DNA from: Saccharothrix sp. ALI-22-I
GTDB lineage: Bacteria; Actinomycetota; Actinomycetes; Mycobacteriales; Pseudonocardiaceae
Reading direction: 5' to 3'
Assembly (NCBI RefSeq): GCF_001984175.1
Contig: NZ_MTQP01000068.1
Span: 434,001 to 498,000 of the forward strand
DNA length: 64,000 bases
In this document: piece by piece, positions 7,456 to 17,017 of the stretch
Layout: each line of letters starts with the position of its first letter
Position numbering within the stretch: position 1 is the first letter of the stretch
Translations under genes and position numbers: made by a program
Notes under the pieces: model-generated
Seen by the model: the letters and a program-made list of their open reading frames with translations, nothing else
Databases searched by the model: none
What the model was told of the DNA's origin: nothing

Positions 7456-9246
7456 CTATCGGCCTACGGCGTAGCCCTGGGCGCCGCGTGGGTTGGCGGC
7501 GGCGCGGAGGAGGCCGTCGCGGGAGTCCCGTGCGACGGCGGACATCCGGCCGAGGGTCCAAGGGCCGGCGTCCACGACGGTGTGGCCGCGTTCGCGCAGT
7601 TCGTCCATGCCGTCGAACCGGGACTCGATCACTACCTCGCCCGGCGTCCACGATCGTGGGTAGAACGAGCTCGGGAACGCGTTGGTGTGCCACATCGGCG
7701 AATCGATCGCGGCCTGGAGGTTCATGCCGCCGACGGTGTGGGCGAGCCAGAAGCCGAGCTGCCACTGGTCCTGCTGGTCGCCGCCGGGGGTGCCGAAGGC
7801 CATCGCGGGCAGGCCGTCGTGCAGGGCCAGGGTGGGCGACAGGGTGATCCGGGGGCGCTTGCCGGGGGCCAGGGAGTTCGGCAGGCCTTCGTCCAGCCAG
7901 AACATCTGCGCCCGGCTGCCCAGGCAGAAGCCCAGGGACGGGATGGTCGGCGACGACTGCAACCAGCCACCGGACGGGGTCGCCGACACGATGTTGCCCC
8001 AGCGGTCGACCACGTCCACGTGGACCGTGTCGCCCCGGACCGCGCCGGCGCTGGAGACCGTGGGTTCGCCGAGCGCTCCGCCGCCATCTTTTCGGCTCGC
8101 AACGTGCGGACCGCGCAAGACGTGCGCGGGGAGCTTGACATCCGCGCGACAGGGTGAACCGGGTCGCAGTTCGAGTGAAGCGTGATCGGCAACGAGTTGC
8201 CGCCGCTCCGCCGTGTACTCCCTGGAAAGAAGCACGTCCAACGGCACTTCGCCGCTGTCCCCGTACCAGGCCTCACGGTCGGCGAACGCCAGCTTCGCGG
8301 ACTCCACCGCCAGGTGCACGGTCTCCGCCGACGGCACGCCGTCCACATAGGACAAGCGGTCCGCGAACCCCTCCATCAGCAGCAGTTGCTGCAACAGCAC
8401 CGGCCCCTGCGTCCACGCCCCGGGCTTCACCACGCTCCACGACCCGAAGTCCACCGACACGGCGTCCTCGTAGGTCGCCTCCCACGACGCCATGTCCTCG
8501 CCGGTCAGCACACCCGCGTGATCGGCGCCCGAGTCGTCCCGGTGCGCGATCCGGAAGAACTCGTCCACCTGCGCCGCCACGAACCCCTGCGACCACGCCC
8601 GCCGCCCGGCCTCGATCTGCGCCTCACGGGACGACCCCGCCGCCTCGGCCGCCGCGAGCAGCCACTCGAACGTGTCGGCCAGCTTGACGTTGCGGAACCG
8701 CGCCCCGGCCTCCGGCGGCTGCCCACCGGGCAACCACAGCGCCGCCGACGACGTCCAGTGGTCCCGGAACAGGTCCGCGACCGTCGAAATGGTGAACGCC
8801 GTCCGCTCCAGCAGCGGGAACCCGTCCCGCGCGTACCCGATCGCATAACCGAGGACATCGCGCAGGCTCTTGGTGCCGTAGTCGCGCAGCAAGGTCAGCC
8901 AGCCGTCCCACGCACCCGGCACGGTCGTGGCCAGCAGCCCGCTGCCCGGCACGAGGTCCAACCCGAGGGACCGGTAGTGCGCCACGGTCGCGCCGGCCGG
9001 TGCCACGCCCTGCCCGCACAGCACCCGCGGCACCGACTCGCCGGCCGCGGCGAACACCACGGGCACCTCGCCACCAGGCCCGTTGAGGTGGGGTTCCACC
9101 ACTTGCAGCACGAAGCCGACGGTGACCGCGGCGTCGAACGCGTTGCCGCCGTCCTCCAAGATCGCCATGCCGGCACTGGACGCGAGCCAGTGCGTGGAGG
9201 CGACCATTCCGTGCGTGCCGACTAGTTCAGGGCGGGTGGTGAACAT
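7456..9246 (-). CDS. gamma-glutamyltransferase family protein
   Basis: 596 residues, the usual length of the Ntn-hydrolase gamma-glutamyltransferase precursor. The N-terminal half has G-G-N-A-F-D-A-A-V-T, the family hallmark. The predicted autoprocessing nucleophile is T407 in R-G-D-T-V-H-V-D-V-V-D, followed by the G-G and S-P-T blocks of the small subunit. There is no signal peptide, unlike the secreted glutathione-degrading enzymes, so it is probably cytoplasmic. Substrates could be glutathione-like, mycothiol-related or gamma-glutamyl-peptide compounds; the sequence does not decide. It is monocistronic on the minus strand, with ATG at 9246. Confidence 0.87.
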   Translation of the reverse strand: MFTTRPELVGTHGMVASTHWLASSAGMAILEDGGNAFDAAVTVGFVLQVVEPHLNGPGGEVPVVFAAAGESVPRVLCGQGVAPAGATVAHYRSLGLDLVPGSGLLATTVPGAWDGWLTLLRDYGTKSLRDVLGYAIGYARDGFPLLERTAFTISTVADLFRDHWTSSAALWLPGGQPPEAGARFRNVKLADTFEWLLAAAEAAGSSREAQIEAGRRAWSQGFVAAQVDEFFRIAHRDDSGADHAGVLTGEDMASWEATYEDAVSVDFGSWSVVKPGAWTQGPVLLQQLLLMEGFADRLSYVDGVPSAETVHLAVESAKLAFADREAWYGDSGEVPLDVLLSREYTAERRQLVADHASLELRPGSPCRADVKLPAHVLRGPHVASRKDGGGALGEPTVSSAGAVRGDTVHVDVVDRWGNIVSATPSGGWLQSSPTIPSLGFCLGSRAQMFWLDEGLPNSLAPGKRPRITLSPTLALHDGLPAMAFGTPGGDQQDQWQLGFWLAHTVGGMNLQAAIDSPMWHTNAFPSSFYPRSWTPGEVVIESRFDGMDELRERGHTVVDAGPWTLGRMSAVARDSRDGLLRAAANPRGAQGYAVGR

Positions 9247-9331
9247 TTCGCCAACCTACGTGCACCAACCCGGTTTTGTTACCCCTGCTAACGAGACCGT
9301 GTCCTGAAGAACAGCTGAACCCGAATCACCT

Positions 9332-10642
9332 TCACATTGCCTGGTCGGGCACCCGGTCGGCCACCCGGAAGTCGCGTCCCAGCCCGTGCAGCACCAGCCC
9401 GGCCCGAGCCAACGCGTCCGGATCGAGGTGGTTGCGCGTGTCCAACACCGTCGAACCGGACATCAGCGACGCCGCCAGCGCCCAGTCCAACGTCCGGAAC
9501 TCCGGCCACTCGGTCAGCAACACCACGGCGTCCGCACCACGCACCGCCGCATAAGGCGAGTCGACCACGGTCATCCCCACCAACGGCCGCGTGATCTCGG
9601 GGTCGTACGCGATCAGCTCCGCCCCCTCGAACGCCAGCAGCTCCGCCACCGCCAACGCGGGCGAGTCGCGCAGGTCGTTGGTCCCCGCCTTGAACGCCAG
9701 CCCGAGCACCCCGATCCGGGCACCGGCCAACGACCCGACCACCCGCCGGACCTTCTCCACGACCCGCTGCTGCTGCCGGGCGTTCGTCTCGATGGTGGCC
9801 TTGATCAGCGAGAAGTCGACGCCGACGGCGTCCGCGATCCGCACCATGGCGTGCGTGTCCTTGGGCAGGCACGACCCGCCCCAGCCCGGTCCGGGCTTCA
9901 GGAACGACTGGCCGATGCGCTTGTCGTAGCCCATGCCCTCGGTCACCGACGTGACGTCCGCGCCGACCAGTTCGCACAGCTCCGCGACCGCGTTGACGTA
10001 GGACAGCTTCATCGCCAGGAAGCAGTTGGCCGCGTACTTGACCATCTCCGCACTGGCCGCGTCCATCAGCACGGTGGGCGCGCCGAGCTTGGTGAACAGG
10101 GCCCCGACGCGTTCGGCGGCCTGCGGCGAGTCCGACCCGACCACGATGCGGTCGGGGTGCAGGAAGTCGCGCGCGGCGCTGCCCTCGCGCAGGAACTCCG
10201 GGTTGGAGACGACGGCGACGTCCTCCCGCCCGAGCAGCTCGGCGACCTTGATCGACGTCCCGACCGGCACGGTCGACTTGCACACGACGACCGCGCCATA
10301 AGGAAGGACGTCACGGATCTCCTGAGCCACCGCCTCCACCGCACTGAGGTCCGCCGCACCACCCGCACCCATGGGCGTCGGCAGGCACAGGAACACCACC
10401 TCGGCGTCGACCACGGCGTGCCGCGCGCCTTCCACGAACTCCAGCCGGCCGGCGGACTGGCCTTCCACGACCAGGTCGGCGAGACCGGGTTCGAGGATGT
10501 CGACCTGCCCGGCGCGCAGCCTGGCGACCTTCAGCGCGTCCACGTCGGCGCACACGACCCGATGCCCGAGGGAGGCGAGGCACGCCCCCGTCGTCAGGCC
10601 CACGTAACCGGTTCCCACGACCGCGATCCGTCGGACGAACAT
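9332..10642 (-). CDS. ugd: UDP-glucose 6-dehydrogenase
   Basis: 436 residues from ATG 10642 (M-F-V-R-R-I-A-V-V-G-T-G-Y-V-G-L); the open frame extends 29 codons upstream but the Rossmann start fixes this ATG. It oxidises UDP-glucose to UDP-glucuronate in two NAD-dependent steps. Visible elements are the N-terminal dinucleotide fold at 6-15, the K-S-T-V-P-V-G-T block at 122-129, N-P-E-F-L-R-E-G, and the catalytic C258 in G-P-G-W-G-G-S-C-L-P-K-D. The product feeds glycan synthesis, so it may supply the locus at 0.4-4.4 kb, although it is 5 kb away and separately transcribed. Confidence 0.93.
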   Translation of the reverse strand: MFVRRIAVVGTGYVGLTTGACLASLGHRVVCADVDALKVARLRAGQVDILEPGLADLVVEGQSAGRLEFVEGARHAVVDAEVVFLCLPTPMGAGGAADLSAVEAVAQEIRDVLPYGAVVVCKSTVPVGTSIKVAELLGREDVAVVSNPEFLREGSAARDFLHPDRIVVGSDSPQAAERVGALFTKLGAPTVLMDAASAEMVKYAANCFLAMKLSYVNAVAELCELVGADVTSVTEGMGYDKRIGQSFLKPGPGWGGSCLPKDTHAMVRIADAVGVDFSLIKATIETNARQQQRVVEKVRRVVGSLAGARIGVLGLAFKAGTNDLRDSPALAVAELLAFEGAELIAYDPEITRPLVGMTVVDSPYAAVRGADAVVLLTEWPEFRTLDWALAASLMSGSTVLDTRNHLDPDALARAGLVLHGLGRDFRVADRVPDQAM

Positions 10643-10785
10643 GCCGGTGACGGTGTCAGCTGAAGTTTGCCGCGGGTCAAACACCAGCTGTATGCGGAGA
10701 GTGAGGTGGGTAGTCCCCTGGGTGTACACGGAAACACCTCTCGCGGCGGACGCGGATTCGCCGTGACCAGGGCAAGGTCATGGGT

Positions 10786-10896
10786 ATGGAACTCGTCGTG
10801 TTCTCGCTGCTGTTCGTGGGGCTGGCGCTGGTGGCGGCCGTGCCGTTGGTCGCATTGCTGCACTTCTCCGAGCGCCGGGGGCTGAACGACCGTTAA
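10786..10896 (+). CDS. possible 36-residue single-pass membrane protein
   Basis: ATG 10786 has AAGG eight bases upstream (another ATG at 10780 is too close to it). The product is almost all one hydrophobic helix (V-V-F-S-L-L-F-V-G-L-A-L-V-A-A-V-P-L-V) followed by H-F-S-E-R-R-G-L-N-D-R. Codon third positions are GC-biased as in real genes. It lies between ugd and the short-chain dehydrogenase, which starts 28 bases later on the same strand. No family is recognised. Confidence 0.45.
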   Translation: MELVVFSLLFVGLALVAAVPLVALLHFSERRGLNDR

Positions 10897-10924
10897 CCTC
10901 CTGTCCCCAGGACAGGAGGATGTA

Positions 10925-11677
10925 ATGGAGATCTCGGGTACCGCGGCGATCGTCACCGGCGGCGCGTCCGGTCTGGGCAACGCGACCGCGCGGGCTCTGG
11001 CGGCACGTGGTGCGACCGTGTTCGCGTTGGACCTCTCGATCGAGAACGCCCCGGAAGTCGAGGGCGTCACCTACCTCGCGGCGGACGTGACCTCGGAGCA
11101 GGATGTCCAGGCCGCCGTCGACACGGCCGCCGGTTCCGGTTCGCCGCTGCGGATCGTGGTGAACTGCGCGGGGATCGGTCCGTCCACGCGGACGGTCGGC
11201 AAGTCCGGCCCGCACCCGCTCGACCTGTACCGGAAGGTCATCGACGTCAACCTGGTCGGCACGTTCAACGTGCTGCGGCTGGCGGCGGCGGCGATGGGCA
11301 AGACCGAGGCGTTGGAGCACGGCCAGCGGGGCGTCGTGATCAACACGGCGTCGATCGCGGCGTTCGACGGGCAGGTCGGGCAGGTGGCGTACGCGGCGTC
11401 GAAGGCCGCGGTGGTCGGGATGACGCTGCCCGCCGCGCGTGACCTGTCATCGGTCGGGGTGCGGGTCATGACCATCGCGCCGGGCATCGTGGACACGCCG
11501 ATGCTGGCCACCGTGTCGGACGAGTTCCGGGCCGGTCTCGCGGCGGGCGTGCCGTTCCCGAAGCGACTGGCGCAGCCGGCGGAGTACGCGCAGCTGGCCA
11601 TCTCGATCGTCGAACACGACTACCTGAACGGCGAGGTCATCCGCATGGACGGCGCCTTGCGGATGGCGCCGCGGTGA
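10925..11677 (+). CDS. short-chain dehydrogenase, 3-hydroxyacyl-CoA dehydrogenase type 2-like
   Basis: 250 residues from ATG 10925, preceded by AGGAGG. It is a classical SDR with the NAD loop T-G-G-A-S-G-L-G-N, N-C-A-G, catalytic Ser in N-T-A-S-I-A-A-F-D-G-Q and the Y-A-A-S-K motif, ending in the usual M-D-G-A-L-R. The D-G-Q-V-G-Q-V-A-Y stretch and overall length match HSD10/FadB2-like 3-hydroxyacyl-CoA dehydrogenases. An NAD-dependent role in fatty-acid or branched-chain breakdown is therefore likely. It has no pathway neighbours, so the substrate is inferred. Confidence 0.88.
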   Translation: MEISGTAAIVTGGASGLGNATARALAARGATVFALDLSIENAPEVEGVTYLAADVTSEQDVQAAVDTAAGSGSPLRIVVNCAGIGPSTRTVGKSGPHPLDLYRKVIDVNLVGTFNVLRLAAAAMGKTEALEHGQRGVVINTASIAAFDGQVGQVAYAASKAAVVGMTLPAARDLSSVGVRVMTIAPGIVDTPMLATVSDEFRAGLAAGVPFPKRLAQPAEYAQLAISIVEHDYLNGEVIRMDGALRMAPR

Positions 11678-11740
11678 CATGGCCGCTGCTCCGCAGACGG
11701 CGGCTCGGTCGCCTGGAAGTCGCGACCTCGCGTTGAGGTG

Positions 11741-13375
11741 TTAGAGATCGCCGGCGAAGGGGAGGTCGTCCATGGCGTCCGACGTCATCCACTCCCTCAG
11801 CGTGTGGGTGGCGCGGACGTCGTCCTCGTTGTACTCCAGCAGTCGTCGGCGTTGGGCGGGGTTCGACGGTTGGCCGTCCATGCCGACGGCGTCGCGGTAC
11901 CAGCGCATCGAGTTCTCGCCGCCGGCTTCCGGGTCGCGCCAGCGGAACCCGGCGACGGGGGCGATCGTCTTCAGACCCTTGCCGTGGGCGCACAGGAACT
12001 GCTCCTGCACGATGCCGAACAGGTCCACCCACGAGTCGGACGTGATGAACTCCCGCACCTGCGCCACGGTCGGGATGCCGGGCTGCCCCTTGAACCGCTC
12101 GGCCGACCCGAGCAGCCAGCGGTTCTCCGCGAGTTCGTTGTAGCAGTACGCCTTGAACGACAGGCCGCGCGCACGGGCGCGCAGCCGCACCCCGGTGAGC
12201 CAGCCCCAGAACTCGGCGAACGACCGGGCCTCGTCCGCGCAGGGCAGCGGGTCCCAGGTGGCGAACGCCCGGTAGCCGTACTCCTCGCCGACGTCCTGCC
12301 CGGACAGCCAGCAGCCCCACATGTACGCGCCGAGGTCGCCGAAGCTCTCCATGTCCACGTCGACCTCGACGTCGGCGCGCGGCACGTCCATCCTCGACAC
12401 CCGCCGCACCACGGCGAGGTCGCGCAGCCAGGCGCGGGCCAGGATCACCGCGTCCGAGTACAGCATCCCGACCAGCGGGATGACCTGCTCGTCCGGGTCG
12501 AGCCGGGCCAGGTCGTCGACCGTGCCGACGCCGACCTTGCGCAGCGCCACGGCGTCCTCACCGCGCACGACGAGGCTGACGTCCCGTGCGGCCTTCAGGT
12601 CGGTCTCGCACACCGGCCACCACGGGCAGCTGCGGCACTCCACGATCCGGGAGGCGCGGGCCAGCGGGTCGGCGCCGGTGCTGGCGGCCGACGCCACGGC
12701 CAGCCGGTCGGAGAACCGGGTGTCGTACTCGGCCAGCGCGGTCCTGCCGCCCGGCCACGTCGGCGCTTCCAGGTCGTGCCACACGACGACGTCGGCGTCC
12801 ATGCCGATCACGCCGCCGGTCGCACGGCCGCGCATGGCGAACCCGGCGGCTTGGAGCTGGCGTTGTGCGTGCGCCAACCGGAGCTGGTCGCGCGGCTGCG
12901 GCCGGACCTTGCGCAGCGGGTCGACGCGCGCGTTGCCCGGCAGCGGGTAGGACAGCGGTGACGTGCGCGCGCCCTGGCCGGGGTCGCTGACCTTGTGCCG
13001 GACCACCAGCACCGGCACGTACCCGGTGGCCTCCTTCACCAGCAGGTCGATGCCGCCGCGTCGGCCGCCCAGCGGGTCGCGCGGCAGGGCGGCGCCCCAG
13101 ATGAACGGGATACCGGCCTGCATCGCGGCGGCCGTCACGCGTTCGCGGTCGGCCGACGGGACGTCCTGCGGGATCTCCATCAGGTCCGACCCGACGACCC
13201 GGCCCAACGCGGTGGCGACCGCGCGCCGGTGTTCGGTCGCGTCGGCCTTGCGCTGCTGACCGGTGGGATCCGGGGGCAGTTTGGGCACTTCGCGCATGGT
13301 CGGATCGTGTTCGAGGTGCACCCGCCGCCGGCAACGAGTGACCACACCGGCGTCGAGCTGCACCTGGGAAGTCAC
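11741..13375 (-). CDS. TM0106-family RecB-like putative nuclease
   Basis: 544 residues. The N-terminal region (about 100-300) resembles a PD-(D/E)XK nuclease, with G-G-I-D-L-L-V-K followed by a cysteine group (E-C-R-S-C-P-W-W-P-V-C) that in Cas4/AddB-like proteins holds an iron-sulfur cluster. The C-terminal half has E-V-D-V-D-M-E-S and a terminal Y-N-E-D-D-V-R-A-T block, the signature of the DEDD RNase H-like (YprB-type) domain. A role in nucleic-acid processing or repair is likely. The gene is monocistronic and no CRISPR array or helicase lies near it. Confidence 0.8.
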   Translation of the reverse strand: MTSQVQLDAGVVTRCRRRVHLEHDPTMREVPKLPPDPTGQQRKADATEHRRAVATALGRVVGSDLMEIPQDVPSADRERVTAAAMQAGIPFIWGAALPRDPLGGRRGGIDLLVKEATGYVPVLVVRHKVSDPGQGARTSPLSYPLPGNARVDPLRKVRPQPRDQLRLAHAQRQLQAAGFAMRGRATGGVIGMDADVVVWHDLEAPTWPGGRTALAEYDTRFSDRLAVASAASTGADPLARASRIVECRSCPWWPVCETDLKAARDVSLVVRGEDAVALRKVGVGTVDDLARLDPDEQVIPLVGMLYSDAVILARAWLRDLAVVRRVSRMDVPRADVEVDVDMESFGDLGAYMWGCWLSGQDVGEEYGYRAFATWDPLPCADEARSFAEFWGWLTGVRLRARARGLSFKAYCYNELAENRWLLGSAERFKGQPGIPTVAQVREFITSDSWVDLFGIVQEQFLCAHGKGLKTIAPVAGFRWRDPEAGGENSMRWYRDAVGMDGQPSNPAQRRRLLEYNEDDVRATHTLREWMTSDAMDDLPFAGDL

Positions 13376-13509
13376 CAGTGCAGGGTATGACGCCGGGTGC
13401 GTGCTTGTACCGGCAACCTCGCGGAGTCGAGTCGATCTTTTGCCCCGACGGCTCTAGGGTCTGCGGTTGAGACCCCGGCGGAGCCCGGCGATCGGACTGA
13501 GGTGCGGCC

Positions 13510-13944
13510 ATGGCGCGTGAGAAGAGCAGCAAGGGGTTCACCCCGGGCAGGGCGAAGAACCTCGTGGGCGTGGCCAAGGTGCTGGCGCCGGCGTTGATCC
13601 CGGTGGTGGCGCCGATCGCGGCCCGTGCCGCCGCACTGCTGAGCGACCGCTACGACCACTACCGGGCCGGACGGCTCGGTGTGCCGGTCGACCAGCTGAC
13701 CCGGTACTCGGGCCGGGGCGCGAGCCTGCACGCCCGGATCGCCGGGTTCAGCGAAGCGCTCGACCAGTTGCGGGACACCGAGCGCAGCTACGTCGAGACC
13801 ACCGAGAAGCGCCTGGCGCAGCTGCTGGCCGCGGTGCGGGCGTCGGAACGCATGCCCGCACCGCGGCGCAGGGCCGCTCACCGCGCCGTCGCGACCGACC
13901 TGGACGCGTTGGAAGCGGACCTGCTCAAACGCCTCGGCGTGTGA
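13510..13944 (+). CDS. DUF6474-like actinobacterial protein
   Basis: 144 residues from ATG 13510. It starts with a basic tail (K-S-S-K-G-F-T-P-G-R-A-K-N), then an alanine/valine helix (L-A-P-A-L-I-P-V-V-A-P-I-A-A-R-A-A), a Y-D-H-Y-R-A-G-R-L-G-V segment and a long helical C-terminus. I recall this arrangement from a conserved actinobacterial family annotated as DUF6474; that name should be checked. Function is unknown; membrane association through the hydrophobic helix is plausible. The last 20 bases overlap the 3' end of the convergent BCCT gene. Confidence 0.7.
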   Translation: MAREKSSKGFTPGRAKNLVGVAKVLAPALIPVVAPIAARAAALLSDRYDHYRAGRLGVPVDQLTRYSGRGASLHARIAGFSEALDQLRDTERSYVETTEKRLAQLLAAVRASERMPAPRRRAAHRAVATDLDALEADLLKRLGV

Positions 13945-15592
13945 GCTGCTCCACCGCCCGGTAGGCGGTCTCCTCGGGGCCGAGCTGCGCGGTGACCTCT
14001 TCCATCACCTCGGCGACCCGTTCCTCGCGCCGGATCAGCGGGTCGCTGCGCAGGTCACGGGCCAGCGACACGCACAGCCCCACCATGACGACCATGAACG
14101 GCAGCGCGGCGATGATCGTCAGGTTCTGCAACCCGGTCAGCCCGCTCGAACCGCCGACCAGCAGCATCACCGCCGCGACGACGCCGGTGAGCACGCCCCA
14201 GAACACGACCACGCCCTTCGTCGGCCGGATCGAGCCGCGCTGCGACAACGTGCCCATCACGACGGAAGCGGCGTCCGCGCCGGACACGAAGAAGATCGCC
14301 ACCAGCACCATCACCACCACTCCGGCGACCGCGGCCAGCGGGAACTGGTCGAGCAGCGCGAACAGCTGGCTCTCCGGTGAGGACGCGCCCGCGAGATCGG
14401 TGCCGGACCGTTGCACGAAGATCGCCGTGCCGCCGAACACGCAGAACCACCCCAGGCTGACCAGGCTGGGCACGCCGATCACGCCCGCGACGAACTGCCG
14501 GATCGTGCGGCCGCGGCTGATCCGGGCGATGAACATGCCGACGAACGGCGTCCACGAGATCCACCAGGCCCAGTAGAAGATCGTCCAGCCGGACAGCCAC
14601 GTCTCGGTCGCGTCGCCACCGGACGCGGCGGTGCGGCCGGCCATGTCGGCCAGTTCGCGGAAGTAGTCGCCGATCGCGGTGGGCACCAGGTTGAGCACGA
14701 ACACCGTCGGCCCGACCACGAACACGAACGCGGCGAGCACCAGGGCCAGCACCATGTTCGTGTTCGACAGCCACTGGATGCCCTTGGCCACACCGGACAC
14801 CGCCGACGCGACGAACGCCATGGTCAGCACGGCGATGACGCCCACCAGCACGCCGTTGCCGACCTCGCCCAGCCAGCCGGCCACCTCCAGGCCGCTGCCG
14901 ATCTGCAACGCGCCGAGGCCGAGCGAGGTGGCCGACCCGAACAGGGTGGCGAAGATCGCCAGCACGTCGATCGCCCGCCCGGCCGCGCCTTCCACCCGGC
15001 GCTGCCCGAGCAGTGGTGCGAACGCGGCGCTGATCAGCTGGCTGCGCCCGCGCCGGAAGCTGCCGTAGGCGATGGCCAGGCCGACGACCGCGTAGATCGC
15101 CCACGGGTGCAGCGTCCAGTGGAACAGGGTGGTGGCCATCGCGGTCTGCACGGCCTGGTCGGTGCCGCCGTCGACGGTGCCGGGCGGTGGGGTCACGAAG
15201 TGCGACAGCGGCTCGTTCACGCCGTAGAACATCAGGCCGATGCCCATGCCGGCGCTGAACATCATCGCCACCCACGAGACGGTCCGGAACTCCGGCGGCT
15301 CGTCGTCGCGGCCGAGCGGGATGCGGCCGTAGCGGCTCACCGCCAGCCACAGGGCGAACACCACGAACCCGGACGCGGTGAGCACGAACGCCCAGCCCAG
15401 GTTGCCGATGACCCAGTTCAGGGCTGTTCCGGACGTGGTCGCGAGGGACTGGGTGCCGAAAATGCCCCAACCGACGAACGCGAGCGTGACAGCGGCTGCC
15501 ACACCGAACACGACCCGGTCCGTACGCCCGGGTCGGTCGGCCCGGGGATCACCGGGCAAAGGTTGGTTGACAGGTTTACTCTCGGTCGTCAC
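13925..15592 (-). CDS. BCCT-family betaine/carnitine/choline transporter
   Basis: 555 residues with about twelve membrane helices. Family marks are M-F-S-A-G-M-G-I-G-L-M-F-Y-G-V in the glycine-rich helix and W-T-I-F-Y-W-A-W-W-I-S-W-T-P-F-V-G, which builds the tryptophan/aromatic cation box. G-R-T-I-R-Q-F follows as the amphipathic loop. It should import a quaternary ammonium compatible solute with sodium or protons under osmotic stress. The cytoplasmic C-terminal tail is acidic and short, ending T-R-R-G-V. It is a single minus-strand gene. Confidence 0.93.
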   Translation of the reverse strand: MTTESKPVNQPLPGDPRADRPGRTDRVVFGVAAAVTLAFVGWGIFGTQSLATTSGTALNWVIGNLGWAFVLTASGFVVFALWLAVSRYGRIPLGRDDEPPEFRTVSWVAMMFSAGMGIGLMFYGVNEPLSHFVTPPPGTVDGGTDQAVQTAMATTLFHWTLHPWAIYAVVGLAIAYGSFRRGRSQLISAAFAPLLGQRRVEGAAGRAIDVLAIFATLFGSATSLGLGALQIGSGLEVAGWLGEVGNGVLVGVIAVLTMAFVASAVSGVAKGIQWLSNTNMVLALVLAAFVFVVGPTVFVLNLVPTAIGDYFRELADMAGRTAASGGDATETWLSGWTIFYWAWWISWTPFVGMFIARISRGRTIRQFVAGVIGVPSLVSLGWFCVFGGTAIFVQRSGTDLAGASSPESQLFALLDQFPLAAVAGVVVMVLVAIFFVSGADAASVVMGTLSQRGSIRPTKGVVVFWGVLTGVVAAVMLLVGGSSGLTGLQNLTIIAALPFMVVMVGLCVSLARDLRSDPLIRREERVAEVMEEVTAQLGPEETAYRAVEQLTRRGV

Positions 15593-15685
15593 GGGTATCT
15601 CCTTACCCCCGAACGGAGTACGGCAAACTCATACTTAACCGTGGGGACTCCCACGCGTGAGCTGCGACCTCCTACTCTCTGCCCT

Positions 15686-16210
15686 GTGACCGGTCAGCCC
15701 GCCTCCACCCGCTTCGCGCGGGCGGTGCTGTTGGCTGTCACGTCCGCCGCACTCAGCGTCACCGCGCACGGCGCCGCCGGCGGTTCGGTCACCGAGTTCG
15801 CGCCCGCGCTGCCGTTGACGGTGCTCATCGCGTTCGCGGGCACGGCGGTCGCCGAACGCGGACGCCGCCCGTGGACGACCCTGGCCACGCTCGGCGCCGC
15901 CCAACTCGGGCAGCACGCGCTGCTCAACCTCGGCCACCACACCGCCGACGGCCCCGGCCTCGGGTTCAGCCCGACCGCCATGACCGCCGCGCACGTGGTC
16001 GCCGCGCTCCTCACCGGCCTGCTGCTGGCCAGGGCCGACGCCACGCTGCACGCGCTGGTCACGGCCGTCTCCCGGCTGCTGCCGCGACCCCTCACCCCGG
16101 TCGTGCCGGTCGGGGTGCTGTGGTCGCTCACGCCGGCGCCATCCGCGAACACGCTGGTCGCGGTGTTGTTGCGGCGGGTGCACGGCCGCCGTGGTCCTCC
16201 TAGCTCCTGA
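15686..16210 (+). CDS. multi-pass membrane protein upstream of copper genes
   Basis: 174 residues from GTG 15686; the same frame is open far upstream, but that part is the antisense of the BCCT gene. Four or five hydrophobic helices are separated by a loop with H-A-L-L-N-L-G-H-H-T, a histidine cluster facing one side of the membrane. It precedes ycnI by 48 bases on the same strand, so it probably belongs to the copper operon. The histidines make metal binding possible but unproven. I do not recognise a named family. No Shine-Dalgarno is obvious. Confidence 0.7.
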   Translation: MTGQPASTRFARAVLLAVTSAALSVTAHGAAGGSVTEFAPALPLTVLIAFAGTAVAERGRRPWTTLATLGAAQLGQHALLNLGHHTADGPGLGFSPTAMTAAHVVAALLTGLLLARADATLHALVTAVSRLLPRPLTPVVPVGVLWSLTPAPSANTLVAVLLRRVHGRRGPPSS

Positions 16211-16258
16211 TCACCCGAGTCCCAGCACACACCCTCAGGTTTCAGGAGCCCCAACTTC

Positions 16259-17017
16259 ATGTCGACAAATCGATTTGGCGTGCGCACGCTCGCCAAGGGC
16301 GGCGCCGTGCTCGCGACCGCCGCGATCCTCTCGCTGACCACCGCCGGACTCGCGTCCGCGCACGTCACCGCGTCCACGCCGAAGGACGCCGTGCAAGGTG
16401 GGTACACCAAGGTCACGCTGCGCGTGCCCAACGAACGCGCCGACGCGGGCACGGTGAAGCTGGAGCTGACCCTGCCCGCCGAGTACCCGCTGGCGTCGGT
16501 GAGCACCAAGCCGACGCCCGGCTGGAAGGTCGAGGCGGTGAAGGAGAAGCTGGCCACGCCGGTCAAGAGCCACGGCCGCGACGTCACCGAGGCCGTGCGG
16601 ACGGTCACGTGGACGGCGGAGCCGGGCACCCGCATCGAGCCGGGCCAGTTCAACGAGTTCGACCTGTCCGTCGGGCCGCTGCCGGACAACACCGAACAGC
16701 TGGTCCTGCCGACCAAGCAGACCTACGACAGCGGTGAGGTCGTCGACTGGAACGCCCCGCCGCCCGCCGAAGGCGCCGAGGAGCCGGAACGCCCCGCGCC
16801 CGTGCTGAAGCTCGTCGCTTCGACGGAGGGTGACGCCCACGGCACCGCCACGGCGGTCGCCACGGCGGACACCGGCCACAGCGCGGCGGCGGCGGCTTCG
16901 ACCGACGACACCGCCCGCTGGCTGGGTGGCGCCGGTCTGGCGGTCGGCGCGCTGGGTCTCGGCTTGGGTGCGGGCGCCGTGCTGCGGTCCCGTCGCGCGG
17001 GCAAGCCGACGGCATGA
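16259..17017 (+). CDS. ycnI: YcnI family (DUF1775) copper-binding protein
   Basis: 252 residues. The signal peptide ends in A-S-A so the mature chain begins at H35 (H-V-T-A-S-T-P). In characterised YcnI an N-terminal histidine together with a tryptophan binds copper; the matching W164 lies in V-V-D-W-N-A-P. An alanine-rich linker and one C-terminal membrane helix (about 218-240) followed by R-S-R-R anchor it outside the cytoplasmic membrane. It is the first of three overlapping genes (ycnI-copC-copD), an arrangement known for copper acquisition or delivery. The start is ATG 16259 with AGGAG upstream. Confidence 0.92.
   Translation: MSTNRFGVRTLAKGGAVLATAAILSLTTAGLASAHVTASTPKDAVQGGYTKVTLRVPNERADAGTVKLELTLPAEYPLASVSTKPTPGWKVEAVKEKLATPVKSHGRDVTEAVRTVTWTAEPGTRIEPGQFNEFDLSVGPLPDNTEQLVLPTKQTYDSGEVVDWNAPPPAEGAEEPERPAPVLKLVASTEGDAHGTATAVATADTGHSAAAAASTDDTARWLGGAGLAVGALGLGLGAGAVLRSRRAGKPTA

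Noticed and set aside
12600..12650. Cas4-like reading of the RecB-like nuclease
   Set aside because: The cysteine group fits Cas4 and also TM0106 proteins; full length and the C-terminal RNase H-like domain favour the latter, and no cas genes are near.
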